Notes under the pieces: model-generated
What the model was told of the DNA's origin: nothing
Seen by the model: the letters and a program-made list of their open reading frames with translations, nothing else
Database searches by the model: none
Program-made: the position numbers and the translations under genes
Shown: positions 43,395 to 52,546 of the stretch, in pieces
How positions within the stretch are numbered: position 1 is the first letter of the stretch
Layout of the letters: the number at the start of each line of letters is the position of its first letter
Assembly: GCF_030611305.1 (NCBI RefSeq)
Contig: NZ_JAUWQB010000010.1
Location: 1-59,214, forward strand
DNA from: Desulfobacula sp.
GTDB taxonomy: Bacteria > Desulfobacterota > Desulfobacteria > Desulfobacterales > Desulfobacteraceae
DNA length: 59,214 nt
Direction: 5' to 3'

Positions 43395-44269
43395 TGGAAA
43401 AAATATTGAAATTAGGAATTCCCAAGGGAAGCCTTCAGAATGCAACCATAAATCTTTTTAACCGGTCCGGGTGGAAAATCAGTCTCGAAGGGAGAAGTTA
43501 CTTCCCCGATATAAACGATGACGCCATTGAATGCGCCATGTGCCGTGCCCAGGAGATGTCCATCAATGTTGAAAGTGGCGTCATCGATGCCGGATTGACA
43601 GGCCTTGACTGGATTGCAGAGCATGAATCCGATGTCCATGTGGTGACCGATCTTATCTATTCAAAAGTCAGTGCCCGACCTGCAAGATGGGTGATTGCCG
43701 TTGCAAATGATTCCCCCGTAAAAACCCTTGAGGACCTTGCAGGTAAAACCATTTCCACTGAGCTTGTAAAATTTACAAAACGGTTTTTTAAAGACCGGAA
43801 TATTGATGTAAACATAAAATTTTCCTGGGGTGCCACAGAGGCTAAAATTGTTTCAGGCCTTGCAGATGCCATTGTGGAGATCACGGAAACCGAGAGTACG
43901 ATAAGGGCTCATAATTTAAGGGTGATCCATGAAGTCATGGTAACAAACACCCAATTGATTGCAAATAAGACAGCCTGGAAAAGTCCTGCGAAAAGAGAGA
44001 AGATAGAACAGATCGCCATGTTGCTGCAAGGGGCACTCGTTGCTGAAAAGCTGGTGGGAATAAAAATGAATGTGCCTGAAAATAAAATTGCAAAGGTTGT
44101 TTCGCTTCTGCCGAGTCTGAATGCTCCCACCATAGCGTCTTTATATCAATCCGACTGGTTTGCTGTTGAAACCATTATTGATACGGGACTGGTCAGAGAT
44201 TTGATTCCACAATTATTAAAAGCTGGCGCAGAAGGAATTATTGAATATCCGTTAAACAAGGTACTCTAA
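43394..44269 (+). CDS. hisG: ATP phosphoribosyltransferase, long form
   Basis: First step of histidine synthesis. The 291 residues include the two-lobed catalytic part (LGIPKGSLQ at the start; DAGLTGLDWI, DAIVEITETESTIRAHNL in the PRPP-binding lobe) and the C-terminal regulatory domain from about 215, so it is the HisZ-independent long form inhibited by histidine. Translationally coupled to hisI and followed directly by the aminotransferase. Confidence 0.94.
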   Translation: MEKILKLGIPKGSLQNATINLFNRSGWKISLEGRSYFPDINDDAIECAMCRAQEMSINVESGVIDAGLTGLDWIAEHESDVHVVTDLIYSKVSARPARWVIAVANDSPVKTLEDLAGKTISTELVKFTKRFFKDRNIDVNIKFSWGATEAKIVSGLADAIVEITETESTIRAHNLRVIHEVMVTNTQLIANKTAWKSPAKREKIEQIAMLLQGALVAEKLVGIKMNVPENKIAKVVSLLPSLNAPTIASLYQSDWFAVETIIDTGLVRDLIPQLLKAGAEGIIEYPLNKVL

Positions 44270-45427
44270 ATGAAACCCGCTGACAGATGTGAAAAGATAA
44301 CGCCTTTTATTGTTATGGAGATCCTTGAAAAGATCCATAAAATGGAAGCATCCGGTATTGATGTCATCCATATGGAGATCGGAGAGCCTGATTTTAATGT
44401 GCCCGCCTGTGTTAATAAGGTCGCCATTGAAGCTTTTTCCAAAAATGAGACACACTATACCCACAGCCTGGGTGATATCCGGCTGAGGGAGGCCATCAGC
44501 GAATATCATAAAATAACCTATAACACGACCATTGATACCGGGCAGATTCTGGTGACCTCAGGCACTTCTCCGGCTATGCTGCTTTTGTTTTCCGTCCTTG
44601 TAAATCCCGGGGATGAGATTATTATTTCTGATCCACACTATGCCTGCTATGCAAATTTCATCAATTATGTTCAAGGGGTTCCGGTGACGGTTCAGGTCCT
44701 GGAAGAAGAAGGGTTTATTTATACTCCTGAAGCAATAAAAGAGAAAATCACGTCTAAAACCCGTGCTATATTCATCAATTCCCCCTCCAATCCAACGGGA
44801 AATGTTATTCCAAAAGACAGAATGCAGCAGATTGTGGATATTGCAGAAGCCAACAACCTTTATGTGATTTCAGATGAAATTTATCACGGGCTTGTCTATG
44901 AAGGAAAAGAACATTCAATTTTTGAGTTTACAGATAACGCTTTTGTGTTGAACGGCTTTTCAAAACTTTTTGCCATGACCGGCCTGCGTCTTGGATATCT
45001 GATAGCGCCACCTGAATTTGTCCGGGCGTTACAGATTCTTCAGCAGAATTTTTTCATTTGTGCAAATTCCGTGGCTCAGCTTGCAGGTGCAGCAGCTTTA
45101 AAAGGTGCCCATAAAGAGACCCGGGTCATGAAAGAGACGTACAACAAGCGCCGCATCTATGTCATTGAGAGATTAAAGAAAATGGGGCTTGGGATTACCA
45201 TTGAACCCACAGGTGCATTCTATGTGTTTGCCAATGCAAAACACATCTCAACCGATTCATATGCCCTTGCCTTTGATATTCTGGAAAAAGCCCATGTCGG
45301 GGTCACCCCGGGGATTGATTTTGGGGCAAACGGGGAAGGGTACTTACGATTTTCCTATGCAAATTCCATGGAGAATCTGAAAATTGGCTTAGATCGTATG
45401 GAAGGTTATTTAAAAAACTTGTCATGA
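44270..45427 (+). CDS. PLP-dependent class I/II aminotransferase
   Basis: A 385-residue fold-type I aminotransferase: SPSNPTGNV at 171-179, DEIYHGLVY from 202 and the PLP-binding Lys232 in NGFSKLFAMTGLRLGY. It is closer to aspartate/aromatic aminotransferases than to HisC. It begins directly after the hisG stop, so a role in amino-acid synthesis near the histidine genes is likely, but the substrate is open. It overlaps engB by 4 bases. Confidence 0.9.
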   Translation: MKPADRCEKITPFIVMEILEKIHKMEASGIDVIHMEIGEPDFNVPACVNKVAIEAFSKNETHYTHSLGDIRLREAISEYHKITYNTTIDTGQILVTSGTSPAMLLLFSVLVNPGDEIIISDPHYACYANFINYVQGVPVTVQVLEEEGFIYTPEAIKEKITSKTRAIFINSPSNPTGNVIPKDRMQQIVDIAEANNLYVISDEIYHGLVYEGKEHSIFEFTDNAFVLNGFSKLFAMTGLRLGYLIAPPEFVRALQILQQNFFICANSVAQLAGAAALKGAHKETRVMKETYNKRRIYVIERLKKMGLGITIEPTGAFYVFANAKHISTDSYALAFDILEKAHVGVTPGIDFGANGEGYLRFSYANSMENLKIGLDRMEGYLKNLS

Positions 45428-46017
45428 TGATTAAAACTGTCGAGTTCGTTAAGAGTGCTGTTAAGCCATCCCAGTACCCGGAGTATGATTTTCCGGAAAT
45501 TGCTTTTGCGGGCCGATCCAATGTAGGCAAGTCCTCTTTGATCAATACACTGATCCAGAGAAAGAGTATGGTGAAAACGAGCTCAAAACCGGGATGTACT
45601 CAGCTCATCAATTTTTTTCTGGTTAATGAAACGCTTTCTTTTGTGGATCTTCCAGGGTATGGCTATGCTAAAGTATCAAAAAAAATCAGGTCTCAATGGC
45701 AGCCAATGGTTAACCTGTATCTTTCCCAGCGCAAAAGTCTTTTTGGGTTGATTCTATTGATAGATATTAGAAGAGATCCGGCCAAAGAAGAATTTGATAT
45801 GATGGAATGGCTGGAAGCCCATGAAATACCATATCTGGTGGTTTTAACAAAATCTGATAAATTGTCAAAAACAAAGCAGCAGAAAAGGCTCTTTTCTATT
45901 TGCTCCCAAATGAACCGGGAAAAGAACAATGTTATTCTTTTTTCAACAAGGACAAAAAAAGGAAGAGATACCATTTTAGAGGAAATTGAGAATTTAATGG
46001 GTGGGTATAATGAATAA
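45424..46017 (+). CDS. engB: Ribosome biogenesis GTPase EngB/YsxC
   Basis: A 197-residue GTPase for 50S assembly. G1 is GRSNVGKS at 30-37, G3 DLPGYGYA, G4 TKSDK. Translationally coupled to the aminotransferase upstream (ATGA) and to era downstream. Confidence 0.95.
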   Translation: MMIKTVEFVKSAVKPSQYPEYDFPEIAFAGRSNVGKSSLINTLIQRKSMVKTSSKPGCTQLINFFLVNETLSFVDLPGYGYAKVSKKIRSQWQPMVNLYLSQRKSLFGLILLIDIRRDPAKEEFDMMEWLEAHEIPYLVVLTKSDKLSKTKQQKRLFSICSQMNREKNNVILFSTRTKKGRDTILEEIENLMGGYNE

Positions 46018-46906
46018 GAAAGAAGAAAATAATATCCGATCAGGATTTGTGGGAATCATCGGCGCTCCCAATGCAGGAAAATCCACTTTGCTCAACCAGG
46101 TGCTGGGTCAGAAAATTTCCATCACATCCAAAAAACCTCAGACAACCCGGGATAGAATTCTTGGTATTGTTAACAGGCCGTTATCCCAGATTATTTTCGT
46201 TGATACACCGGGGATACATAAGAGTACAACCCTGTTGAACAAGAGAATTGTTGGTCAGGCCATGCTGGCTTTAGAAGATGTGGATGTGATCCTGTTTATG
46301 GTAGACGCTTCATCCAGAAATTATTCAGCAGAGAAACTGATCATATCGCAATTGAAAAAAACACCTAAAATTATTGTCCTTGCGTTGAATAAAATTGATC
46401 TGGTTAAAAAGGCACAGATCTATAGCCTTGTTGAGGAATTTCAACAATTGCATGACTTTAAAGCCATTATTCCGATTTCAGCTAAAAATAATATCCAGAT
46501 AAAAAACATACTTGAAGAAGTCGAAGGATCATTAGCAAAAGGTCCCAGGCTGTTCCCTGAAGAGACATTTACGGATGTGTCTGAAAAATTTATGGTCAAA
46601 GAGATAATAAGGGAAAAAGTATTTCGGTTAACAGGGATGGAGATCCCTTATTCAAGCGCGGTTACTGTGGATTCTTTTGAAGTGGAAAAAAAGCTGATTG
46701 TCATCCATGCCAGTATCCATGTCATCAGGGATTCTCAAAAGGGTATCATTATTGGGAAAAGAGGTTCCATGCTGTCAAAAATTGGGACTAAGGCAAGAAA
46801 AGATATTGAACAAATGACCGGGCAAAAGGTACTGCTAAAATTGTTTGTAAAAGTGACAAAGAACTGGGTCGACAATAGAAGGATTTTGGACGAGTTTGGT
46901 TACTAA
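46010..46906 (+). CDS. era: GTPase Era
   Basis: Era matures the 16S rRNA 3' end. The P-loop GAPNAGKST is at 18-26, G3 DTPGIHK, G4 NKIDL, and a C-terminal KH domain has GIIIGKRGSMLSKIG. The ATG at 46010 overlaps the engB stop by 8 bases; an in-frame GTG at 46001 is an alternative. 298 residues, complete. Confidence 0.95.
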   Translation: MNKKEENNIRSGFVGIIGAPNAGKSTLLNQVLGQKISITSKKPQTTRDRILGIVNRPLSQIIFVDTPGIHKSTTLLNKRIVGQAMLALEDVDVILFMVDASSRNYSAEKLIISQLKKTPKIIVLALNKIDLVKKAQIYSLVEEFQQLHDFKAIIPISAKNNIQIKNILEEVEGSLAKGPRLFPEETFTDVSEKFMVKEIIREKVFRLTGMEIPYSSAVTVDSFEVEKKLIVIHASIHVIRDSQKGIIIGKRGSMLSKIGTKARKDIEQMTGQKVLLKLFVKVTKNWVDNRRILDEFGY

Positions 46907-46910
46907 ACCC

Positions 46911-47204
46911 ATGGATCAGTTTTTTACTTTCACAGATGAAGTCTTTTTAAAAAAAGAACGGGATAAGGCAAGAAAACTACGATCAAGTCAATGGTGGAAG
47001 CGGAAACGCGCTTTGGGAATTTGTCATTATTGTAAAAATATTTTTTTGCCAAAAGAACTCACCATGGATCATGTCATTCCTTTAGCCCGTGGCGGGAGGT
47101 CGGAAAAGTTTAATCTTGTGCCATGCTGCAAAGACTGTAATACGAAAAAAAAGCAGCTCCTTCCTTCGGAATGGGAAGAGTATATGACTTTCCTGAAAAA
47201 ATAA
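46911..47204 (+). CDS. Small HNH endonuclease-domain protein
   Basis: A 97-residue HNH protein. The zinc cysteines are Cys38/Cys41 (CHYC) and the CCKDC group (72-76), and the catalytic core is DHVIPLARGG (from 53) with Asn68. It starts 4 bases after the era stop, so it is translated with era. Such stand-alone HNH proteins (YajD-like) have no established role; it could cut DNA or be a housekeeping nuclease. A strong terminator begins at its stop codon. Confidence 0.85.
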   Translation: MDQFFTFTDEVFLKKERDKARKLRSSQWWKRKRALGICHYCKNIFLPKELTMDHVIPLARGGRSEKFNLVPCCKDCNTKKKQLLPSEWEEYMTFLKK

Positions 47205-47241
47205 ACAGCGGGATAGAGTTTTCCTGCCCGCTGTTTATTTT
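47203..47241. terminator. Bidirectional intrinsic terminator
   Basis: AAACAGCGGG (47203-47212) pairs perfectly with CCCGCTGTTT (47227-47236), followed by ATTTT; A-rich sequence on the other side serves the opposite strand. It closes the his-engB-era-HNH operon and the convergent repeat-protein gene. Confidence 0.88.
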
Positions 47242-47257
47242 GAAATTTAAGATAAGC

Positions 47258-48055
47258 TTATTTTTTATTGCAAAGCCTGTGAATGGTTTGTGCATGCCAT
47301 TCTCCACGGCCGGAGAATGTGGGTTGACCTAACTCAACCAAACGGCTTGCAACCATGTCAAATGTGGCACCTTCGGCTCTCATGCTGTGGATGATATCCA
47401 TGACAGTTTTACGGCTGAGAAGTTTTGGGTCGGCTGAAGCATTTTTTTCATTCTTTTTTGCCACGATTTTTTTTCTTTTTCGAATGATCGTTTTTTTAGG
47501 TTCGATATTTTCAACAGGCGTTTTAACAGGCTTTTTAACAGGCTTTTTAACAGATTCAGTGATGTCAGGTTCAGTGATGTCAGATTCAGTGATGTCAGAT
47601 TTCGGTTTTTGGGAGGTTACATAATGGTGTTCAAAAGTTTTTTTATAGGCACTATTTTTTATAGGCACTGGTACCTTTCCGGGATCGATATTCAGATGAT
47701 CTACAATTTTTTCAATGGCAATGGCCTGGCGTTCCAGCATATCTATAGTTCTTTCCTGGGCATTTATCATGTAATCCTGATTTTTTGCCAGGATTTCAAA
47801 ATGGCTGCCTAAGCTTTCAATGGCTTCTGCTAACATGATTATTGTTGAAGTATCATCCATTGGGGGCTGATTTCCAGCTTGCTGTGGAGCAGGGGATTTT
47901 TTCATGTACTGGTTTCTGGTGTTCTGGTATCCGCCAGAAGAAGGAAACCTGGGGGGACTGGTGTAATGATAGGAATTATCATAGTTTTTACGCGTTTTGG
48001 GTGTTTGTTGTTTTCCAGCCTGGCCATTACGAAGGCTTTGTAAAAAATCATTCAT
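47258..48055 (-). CDS. Low-complexity hypothetical protein with short internal repeats
   Basis: A 265-residue protein with a disordered N-terminus rich in Pro/Gln/Tyr (1-65), a helical segment (about 68-120, likely coiled coil), then low-complexity repeats DITES/DITEP and VKKPVKKPVKTPVE, a basic stretch RKRKKIVAKK, and a C-terminal domain with TFSGRGEWHAQTIHRL resembling the DNA-binding tail of serine recombinases. At DNA level 15-bp (TCAGTGATGTCAGAT-like) and 12-bp (AACAGGCTTTTT) units repeat at about 47525-47600. Possibly a DNA-binding structural protein. Confidence 0.65.
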   Translation of the reverse strand: MNDFLQSLRNGQAGKQQTPKTRKNYDNSYHYTSPPRFPSSGGYQNTRNQYMKKSPAPQQAGNQPPMDDTSTIIMLAEAIESLGSHFEILAKNQDYMINAQERTIDMLERQAIAIEKIVDHLNIDPGKVPVPIKNSAYKKTFEHHYVTSQKPKSDITESDITEPDITESVKKPVKKPVKTPVENIEPKKTIIRKRKKIVAKKNEKNASADPKLLSRKTVMDIIHSMRAEGATFDMVASRLVELGQPTFSGRGEWHAQTIHRLCNKK

Positions 48056-48375
48056 TTAGTTCATATCCTCCTCGGACTATATAAAAATGTCAAAAATGGT
48101 GATACCAAATTTGATTAAAATCGTTTAAATTTTTCAACCCATTGATTTTTAAAGGAAAATTCAAAATTTCTTTAATGTCAGCGTAATACTAGAGTCAGGT
48201 ATTTATCCTGTTTTTCCAAACTTTTGTCAAGCTTTTTTTACGATTTTTCAAATGGCGACAAGGGTGCGCCTTTTCGTAGTTTTTAATCGTAGTTTTTAAT
48301 CGTTTGAAACATGATTTTCTTTATGATAAAATTTATTATTTGATAATTTTTATGAATAGTGAGGGGGAAATTAGT
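48056..48375. other. Intergenic region upstream of queF with a 13-bp tandem repeat
   Basis: About 320 bases without a gene. CGTAGTTTTTAAT occurs twice head to tail (48275-48287, 48288-48300). No preQ1 riboswitch fold was recognised despite the downstream queF. Confidence 0.6.
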
Positions 48376-48780
48376 ATGATTGAAAATAAAACCTATAAGA
48401 CCAATTATAAAATTGAAGATCCAAGTATTGTAAAGACTGATCTTTTAGAATCCTTACCATACGCCTATAAATCAAAACGAAGTATTGATATCATCATTAA
48501 GCAGCCAGAATATACGTCGGTATGTCCAATGACAGGCCTGCCGGATAATGGCTGCATCACGATAAAGTACCAACCTGATGAGACCATTGTTGAACTGAAG
48601 TCATTAAAATACTATTTGTTGCAATTTAGAAACGTCGGCATGTTTTATGAACATGTGGTCAACAAGATCCTTGATGATCTGGTTCAGGTTTTAAAGCCCT
48701 TAAGAATGGAAGTCACAGGTGAATTTACACCCAGAGGAGGAGTCAGTTCCATAGCAACAGCCGTTTATGAAAAAGAATAA
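48376..48780 (+). CDS. queF: NADPH-dependent 7-cyano-7-deazaguanine reductase QueF
   Basis: Reduces preQ0 to preQ1 in queuosine synthesis. The ATG at 48376 has GAGGGGG 7 bases upstream; earlier in-frame starts are unsupported. The 134-residue unimodular form has the catalytic Cys50 in EYTSVCPMTGLPD and the QueF motif LKSLKYYLLQFRN followed by GMFYEHVVN. Confidence 0.93.
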   Translation: MIENKTYKTNYKIEDPSIVKTDLLESLPYAYKSKRSIDIIIKQPEYTSVCPMTGLPDNGCITIKYQPDETIVELKSLKYYLLQFRNVGMFYEHVVNKILDDLVQVLKPLRMEVTGEFTPRGGVSSIATAVYEKE

Positions 48781-48784
48781 AAGT

Positions 48785-49750
48785 CTACGCCATACCGGTT
48801 TCAAATTCTTTGATGAGCGTCAGTACATGATTCTTTGAATTGATGCGGGATATATTTTTTCTAAAATTAGAACTCCCGGGCATTCCTTTTACAAACCATG
48901 AAAGCCTGCCTCGAAGCATTTTGCAGGCAGGCTTTTCTCCAAAATAAGTCACATACATCTCGGTCAACCGCTCCATTGTCCTGAACATGTCGTAATTTGA
49001 AGGGATTTTATAAGATCCGGTAGCAAGAAAATCATCAATCTGGGACAGGATAAATGGATTTTTCATGGCAGCTCGCCCAACCATGACAGCATCACATCCG
49101 GTCTGTGTGACCATTTTTTGAGCATCTTCAACAGTGTTAATGTCGCCATTGCCAATAACAGGAATAGACAATTGCTGCTTTAATTCTTTAATTAAGTCCC
49201 AGTTTGCCTTGCCTTTAAATCCCTGGCTTGCGGTTCTGGGATGCATGACAATGGCATCAACTCCTGTATCCTGAGCGATTTGTGCAAGGTTGAATGCCTG
49301 TTGACCTGAAGGGTCCCATCCAGACCGTAATTTTATTGTCAGCGGCAGATCAATTGCCTTTCGGACGGCCGTTAAGATTGTTTTACTTAGTTCGGGGTCT
49401 TTCATCAATGCAACCCCGGCCCCCTGTTTTACGACCTTTTTCACACTGCATCCAAAGTTAATATCGATAATATTGGCAACTTTCAGGTCCTGTACAACTT
49501 TTGCACCTTTTGCCATGGAGTCGGGATCAGAGCCGAACAATTGAACAGACAGGGGCTGTTCTTCTTTTTTAGAAGATAAAAGATCCAGGGTTTTTTCAGA
49601 GTTATAAAAAATACCTTTGGCGCTGACCATTTCAGAACAGACAACAGCACAACCGCATTCTTTTACAAGAAGTCGGAACGGCAGGTTGGTAATTCCTGCA
49701 AGGGGAGCTAAAAAGGTTTTTCCGTTTATAGACAGGTCTTTAATTTTCAT
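48785..49750 (-). CDS. dusB: tRNA-dihydrouridine synthase, DusB type
   Basis: A 321-residue FMN enzyme reducing uridines in tRNA D-loops. It opens with LAPLAGITNLPFR; the catalytic Cys is in INFGCSVKKVVKQGAG, where most relatives have GCP. VMVGRAAMKNPF is the phosphate-binding loop. It overlaps the DUF1848 gene by 4 bases, giving a three-gene operon with the upstream hypothetical. Confidence 0.92.
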   Translation of the reverse strand: MKIKDLSINGKTFLAPLAGITNLPFRLLVKECGCAVVCSEMVSAKGIFYNSEKTLDLLSSKKEEQPLSVQLFGSDPDSMAKGAKVVQDLKVANIIDINFGCSVKKVVKQGAGVALMKDPELSKTILTAVRKAIDLPLTIKLRSGWDPSGQQAFNLAQIAQDTGVDAIVMHPRTASQGFKGKANWDLIKELKQQLSIPVIGNGDINTVEDAQKMVTQTGCDAVMVGRAAMKNPFILSQIDDFLATGSYKIPSNYDMFRTMERLTEMYVTYFGEKPACKMLRGRLSWFVKGMPGSSNFRKNISRINSKNHVLTLIKEFETGMA

Positions 49751-50667
49751 TGAATTTTAGTTTTTTTAATGAAGGTATCAATTTGAGGGTTTGCATAGCA
49801 AAAAAGACAATTATGGAAACATGGATGTTCTTCATACGATCCAATATCAATGGATTTAGTGCAGTTACACCCCTGTTTTGAGCGTTGGCCGTAGTCTCTT
49901 TTAATTTCAGGGTGACCCCTAAAGAGTGTTTTTAACAAATTGCCGTCTACACATGAATTTTGTTGAATCCTTGTATCGGCATCAAGATTTGAGAATAATT
50001 CTTTTTCACAACACAGATAAAGCGTTATGCCAGTTGTTGCCAAATGTTTTTCCATTCGATGAATCACTGCTTTTTTTTTATCCATGGACGGATCAGCAAA
50101 AAAAACAGTCTGATGATTTTTTTGGCATAAAAATTTAAGTCTTCTCTGGATCTTGGCGTAGTTGTCAAAAAAACTTGTGACACATTTTTTGATGCCGAAT
50201 TTTGATGCCTTTGCTGCTATCATGGTAAAGTCTGAAAGATTGTTTTTTGCCGGGCCGCTGTCGTCTGTTTCATAAAAACAAATGGGGTCAAACCGCCAGG
50301 ATATTTTTTCAGGTCCAAAGAGGGAGGCAAGTTCGCTTAATTGTTCAAGCCTTTTTTTTAAGGGTGGCAGATTAGGCTCAAGTAAAGAGATTTCCGAATT
50401 TATTGTAAAATTGAAATAGAGATTGAATCCAAGTCGCGTCAGTTTTTCCCCCGCTTTAACTTTGATAAATGCATCATAGTTTTTTGACCAGAATACAATT
50501 GAATGAATTGAACCCCCGGACACCTCGACTTTTTTAATGGTTTTGTTGTATGGATTTTTTATGTTGAAAAATCCGAGTTTGATATGGTCCATGAACCAGT
50601 CCAGGTAGAAGGCGGGAATATCCGTTCTTCTTGAGGCAGATAAGATCTTATCCGGATTCCGGTTCAT
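49747..50667 (-). CDS. DUF1848 family protein
   Basis: A 306-residue protein with the DUF1848 opening ILSASRRTDIPAFYLDWF and the C-terminal cysteine-rich part CNCTKSIDIGSY...CFHNCLFCYANP, which looks like a metal or Fe-S site. The family has a TIM-barrel-like architecture reminiscent of radical SAM proteins with the cysteines moved to the C-terminus; function unknown. Coupled to dusB (4-base overlap) and to the preceding hypothetical (20-base overlap), hinting at RNA modification. Confidence 0.85.
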   Translation of the reverse strand: MNRNPDKILSASRRTDIPAFYLDWFMDHIKLGFFNIKNPYNKTIKKVEVSGGSIHSIVFWSKNYDAFIKVKAGEKLTRLGFNLYFNFTINSEISLLEPNLPPLKKRLEQLSELASLFGPEKISWRFDPICFYETDDSGPAKNNLSDFTMIAAKASKFGIKKCVTSFFDNYAKIQRRLKFLCQKNHQTVFFADPSMDKKKAVIHRMEKHLATTGITLYLCCEKELFSNLDADTRIQQNSCVDGNLLKTLFRGHPEIKRDYGQRSKQGCNCTKSIDIGSYEEHPCFHNCLFCYANPQIDTFIKKTKIQ

Positions 50668-51019
50668 GATTCTTTTTCAAGCCGGGAAAAGAGATGATCT
50701 TGGCTTGTTCCTTTTTTCCGGAGCCAATATTTTTTTTGGTTTTCTGATCGGAAGGATTGTCTGGCTTTGATAATGGTAGATCTTCAATAGGGCTTTCAAC
50801 CTTTTCTATTTTCATTTTTTTACCATTCATATGAAACTCCTGGCCATTAATATAGTCATCTTTTAAAGTCCATGTGACAAACTGCAAAGGGATTTGGAGC
50901 ATTAGCAGTTTGATATGATACCAGTCTTTTTTTGCATCCGGCAGGATACTCTCCACCCTTGCAAAAGATATGGGCATATCTTCAAGATATATTAAGACAA
51001 GTTCATTAACAGCGGTCAT
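50648..51019 (-). CDS. Hypothetical protein, N-terminal beta domain with basic tail
   Basis: A 123-residue protein of unknown family. The first 80 residues alternate short strands (VLIYLEDMPISFARVESI, YHIKLLMLQIPLQFVTWTL); the remainder is charged and disordered with a KTKKNIGSGKKEQ stretch. The ATG at 51019 follows GGGAGG, whereas the longer frame would need a TTG at 51052. First gene of the operon with DUF1848 and dusB. Confidence 0.7.
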   Translation of the reverse strand: MTAVNELVLIYLEDMPISFARVESILPDAKKDWYHIKLLMLQIPLQFVTWTLKDDYINGQEFHMNGKKMKIEKVESPIEDLPLSKPDNPSDQKTKKNIGSGKKEQAKIISFPGLKKNHEPESG

Positions 51020-51104
51020 AGCCCTCCCATCCGTTTTTATTTTTCTTGTCAATTGGCTTCATATAACATAATCTTTTCATTACTACAAAGAATGGAATGA
51101 AAAG

Positions 51105-52514
51105 ATGACCCCTGTTGATGAAAAAAAATGGAAAATTTTTTTCCTTGTTGCAACCTCAATTTTTATGTCAACCCTGGATTCCAGTATTGTCAATGTCGCA
51201 CTCCCTTATATGATGCAGGATTTGCAAACAGATATGCAAACCATTCAGTGGGTTGTCTTAATTTATCTTATGACCATTTCTTCTCTGCTTTTAACCTTTG
51301 GCAGGCTTTCTGATATTAAAGGCAGGAGATCTGTGTATGTCCTGGGGTTTGCTATATTTGTGGCTGGTTCTCTATTATGTGGTATGGCCCGAACGCCTCA
51401 ATTTTTAATTATTTCCAGGGCTGTACAAGGGTGTGGGGCTTCTATGCTGATGGCCTGTTCACCAGCCCTGATTGTAGATGTTTTCCCTGTTCAGGAGCGG
51501 GGAAAAGCACTTGGAATGATCGGGGCCGTGGTCGCTGCCGGGCTTACGACCGGACCGGTCGTTGGCGGGCTTATTCTTGAATATCTCTCTTGGCGGTTCA
51601 TTTTTTATATCAATATTCCCATTGGGATCGCTGCCGCCATAGGCGGAATATTTATTTTAAAAAGCGTTCATACGGCCCAGGGAAGCTATGAGCCCATGGA
51701 TAAAACAGGAAGTGTTTTATTGATCATTATAATATCAAGCCTGATTATTTTTTTGACACAATTGTCCAAGTGGGGGATAGCTTCAATTCTGTCCCTCTCA
51801 TTTGCAGGCCTTTGCATCCTGGCAAGTATCTGTTTTGTGGCAAATGAGGCAAGATCGGACTATCCATTGTTTGATATGGAACTTTTGAAAATAAAATTAT
51901 TTTTATTTCCTGTGATTTCTTCGGCTATTTTATTTGCGGCTCTTTTTGTTATTGTCTTTATGCTGCCGTTTTACCTGACATATCCCTGTGGTTTTTCCGC
52001 ATCAAAAACAGGGTTGATCATGATCGTTCTTTTTTTGTTCCTTTTATTTGTAAGTCCCGTGTCAGGAATGCTGTATGATACGTTTGGTTCAAGGCGTTTA
52101 TGCATGATTGGCATGAGTGTTTTGACATTGTCTCTGATTTCATTAATGCATATTCATCCGTCCATGGGTGTTTTATCAATTATGTGGCGGATTGCCCTTG
52201 CCGGAATCGGAACAGCGCTTTATGTGTCTCCCAATAATACGGCCATTATGAGTTGTGTGCCATTGTCAAGACGCGGAATAGCCTCCGGGGCTGTTGCTAC
52301 GGCCAGGAATATCGGGATGGTGATCGGAGTTGCGCTGGCCGGATTGATTTTTACAAGTTCTTTTTCAACGCTTACAAATGGCTCAACCCTTGAAAATTAT
52401 CTGGCAGCAATGGAACCTTTTTTTATGATCAGTTTTAAGCGAACAATGGCTATGGGTGCTGTCCTTTCAGTTTTTGGAATAGTTGTAACCTTTGCCAGGG
52501 GCAAAGAACGCTGA
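51105..52514 (+). CDS. MFS drug efflux transporter, DHA2 (EmrB/QacA) family
   Basis: A 469-residue proton-antiporter with about 14 helices. STLDSSIVNVALPYM is the DHA2 motif in helix 1; GRLSDIKGRRSVYVLGF is MFS motif A after helix 2; AAGLTTGPVVGG corresponds to motif C. No membrane-fusion (EmrA) partner is nearby, so it probably acts alone in the inner membrane. Substrate unknown. Confidence 0.9.
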   Translation: MTPVDEKKWKIFFLVATSIFMSTLDSSIVNVALPYMMQDLQTDMQTIQWVVLIYLMTISSLLLTFGRLSDIKGRRSVYVLGFAIFVAGSLLCGMARTPQFLIISRAVQGCGASMLMACSPALIVDVFPVQERGKALGMIGAVVAAGLTTGPVVGGLILEYLSWRFIFYINIPIGIAAAIGGIFILKSVHTAQGSYEPMDKTGSVLLIIIISSLIIFLTQLSKWGIASILSLSFAGLCILASICFVANEARSDYPLFDMELLKIKLFLFPVISSAILFAALFVIVFMLPFYLTYPCGFSASKTGLIMIVLFLFLLFVSPVSGMLYDTFGSRRLCMIGMSVLTLSLISLMHIHPSMGVLSIMWRIALAGIGTALYVSPNNTAIMSCVPLSRRGIASGAVATARNIGMVIGVALAGLIFTSSFSTLTNGSTLENYLAAMEPFFMISFKRTMAMGAVLSVFGIVVTFARGKER

Positions 52515-52546
52515 ATAAAGAATGATTCCGCCAGGAGGAGGGGTGT

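Noticed and set aside
48056-48375. preQ1 riboswitch before queF
   Set aside because: No preQ1-I pseudoknot pattern with its A-rich tail near the ribosome binding site was recognised.
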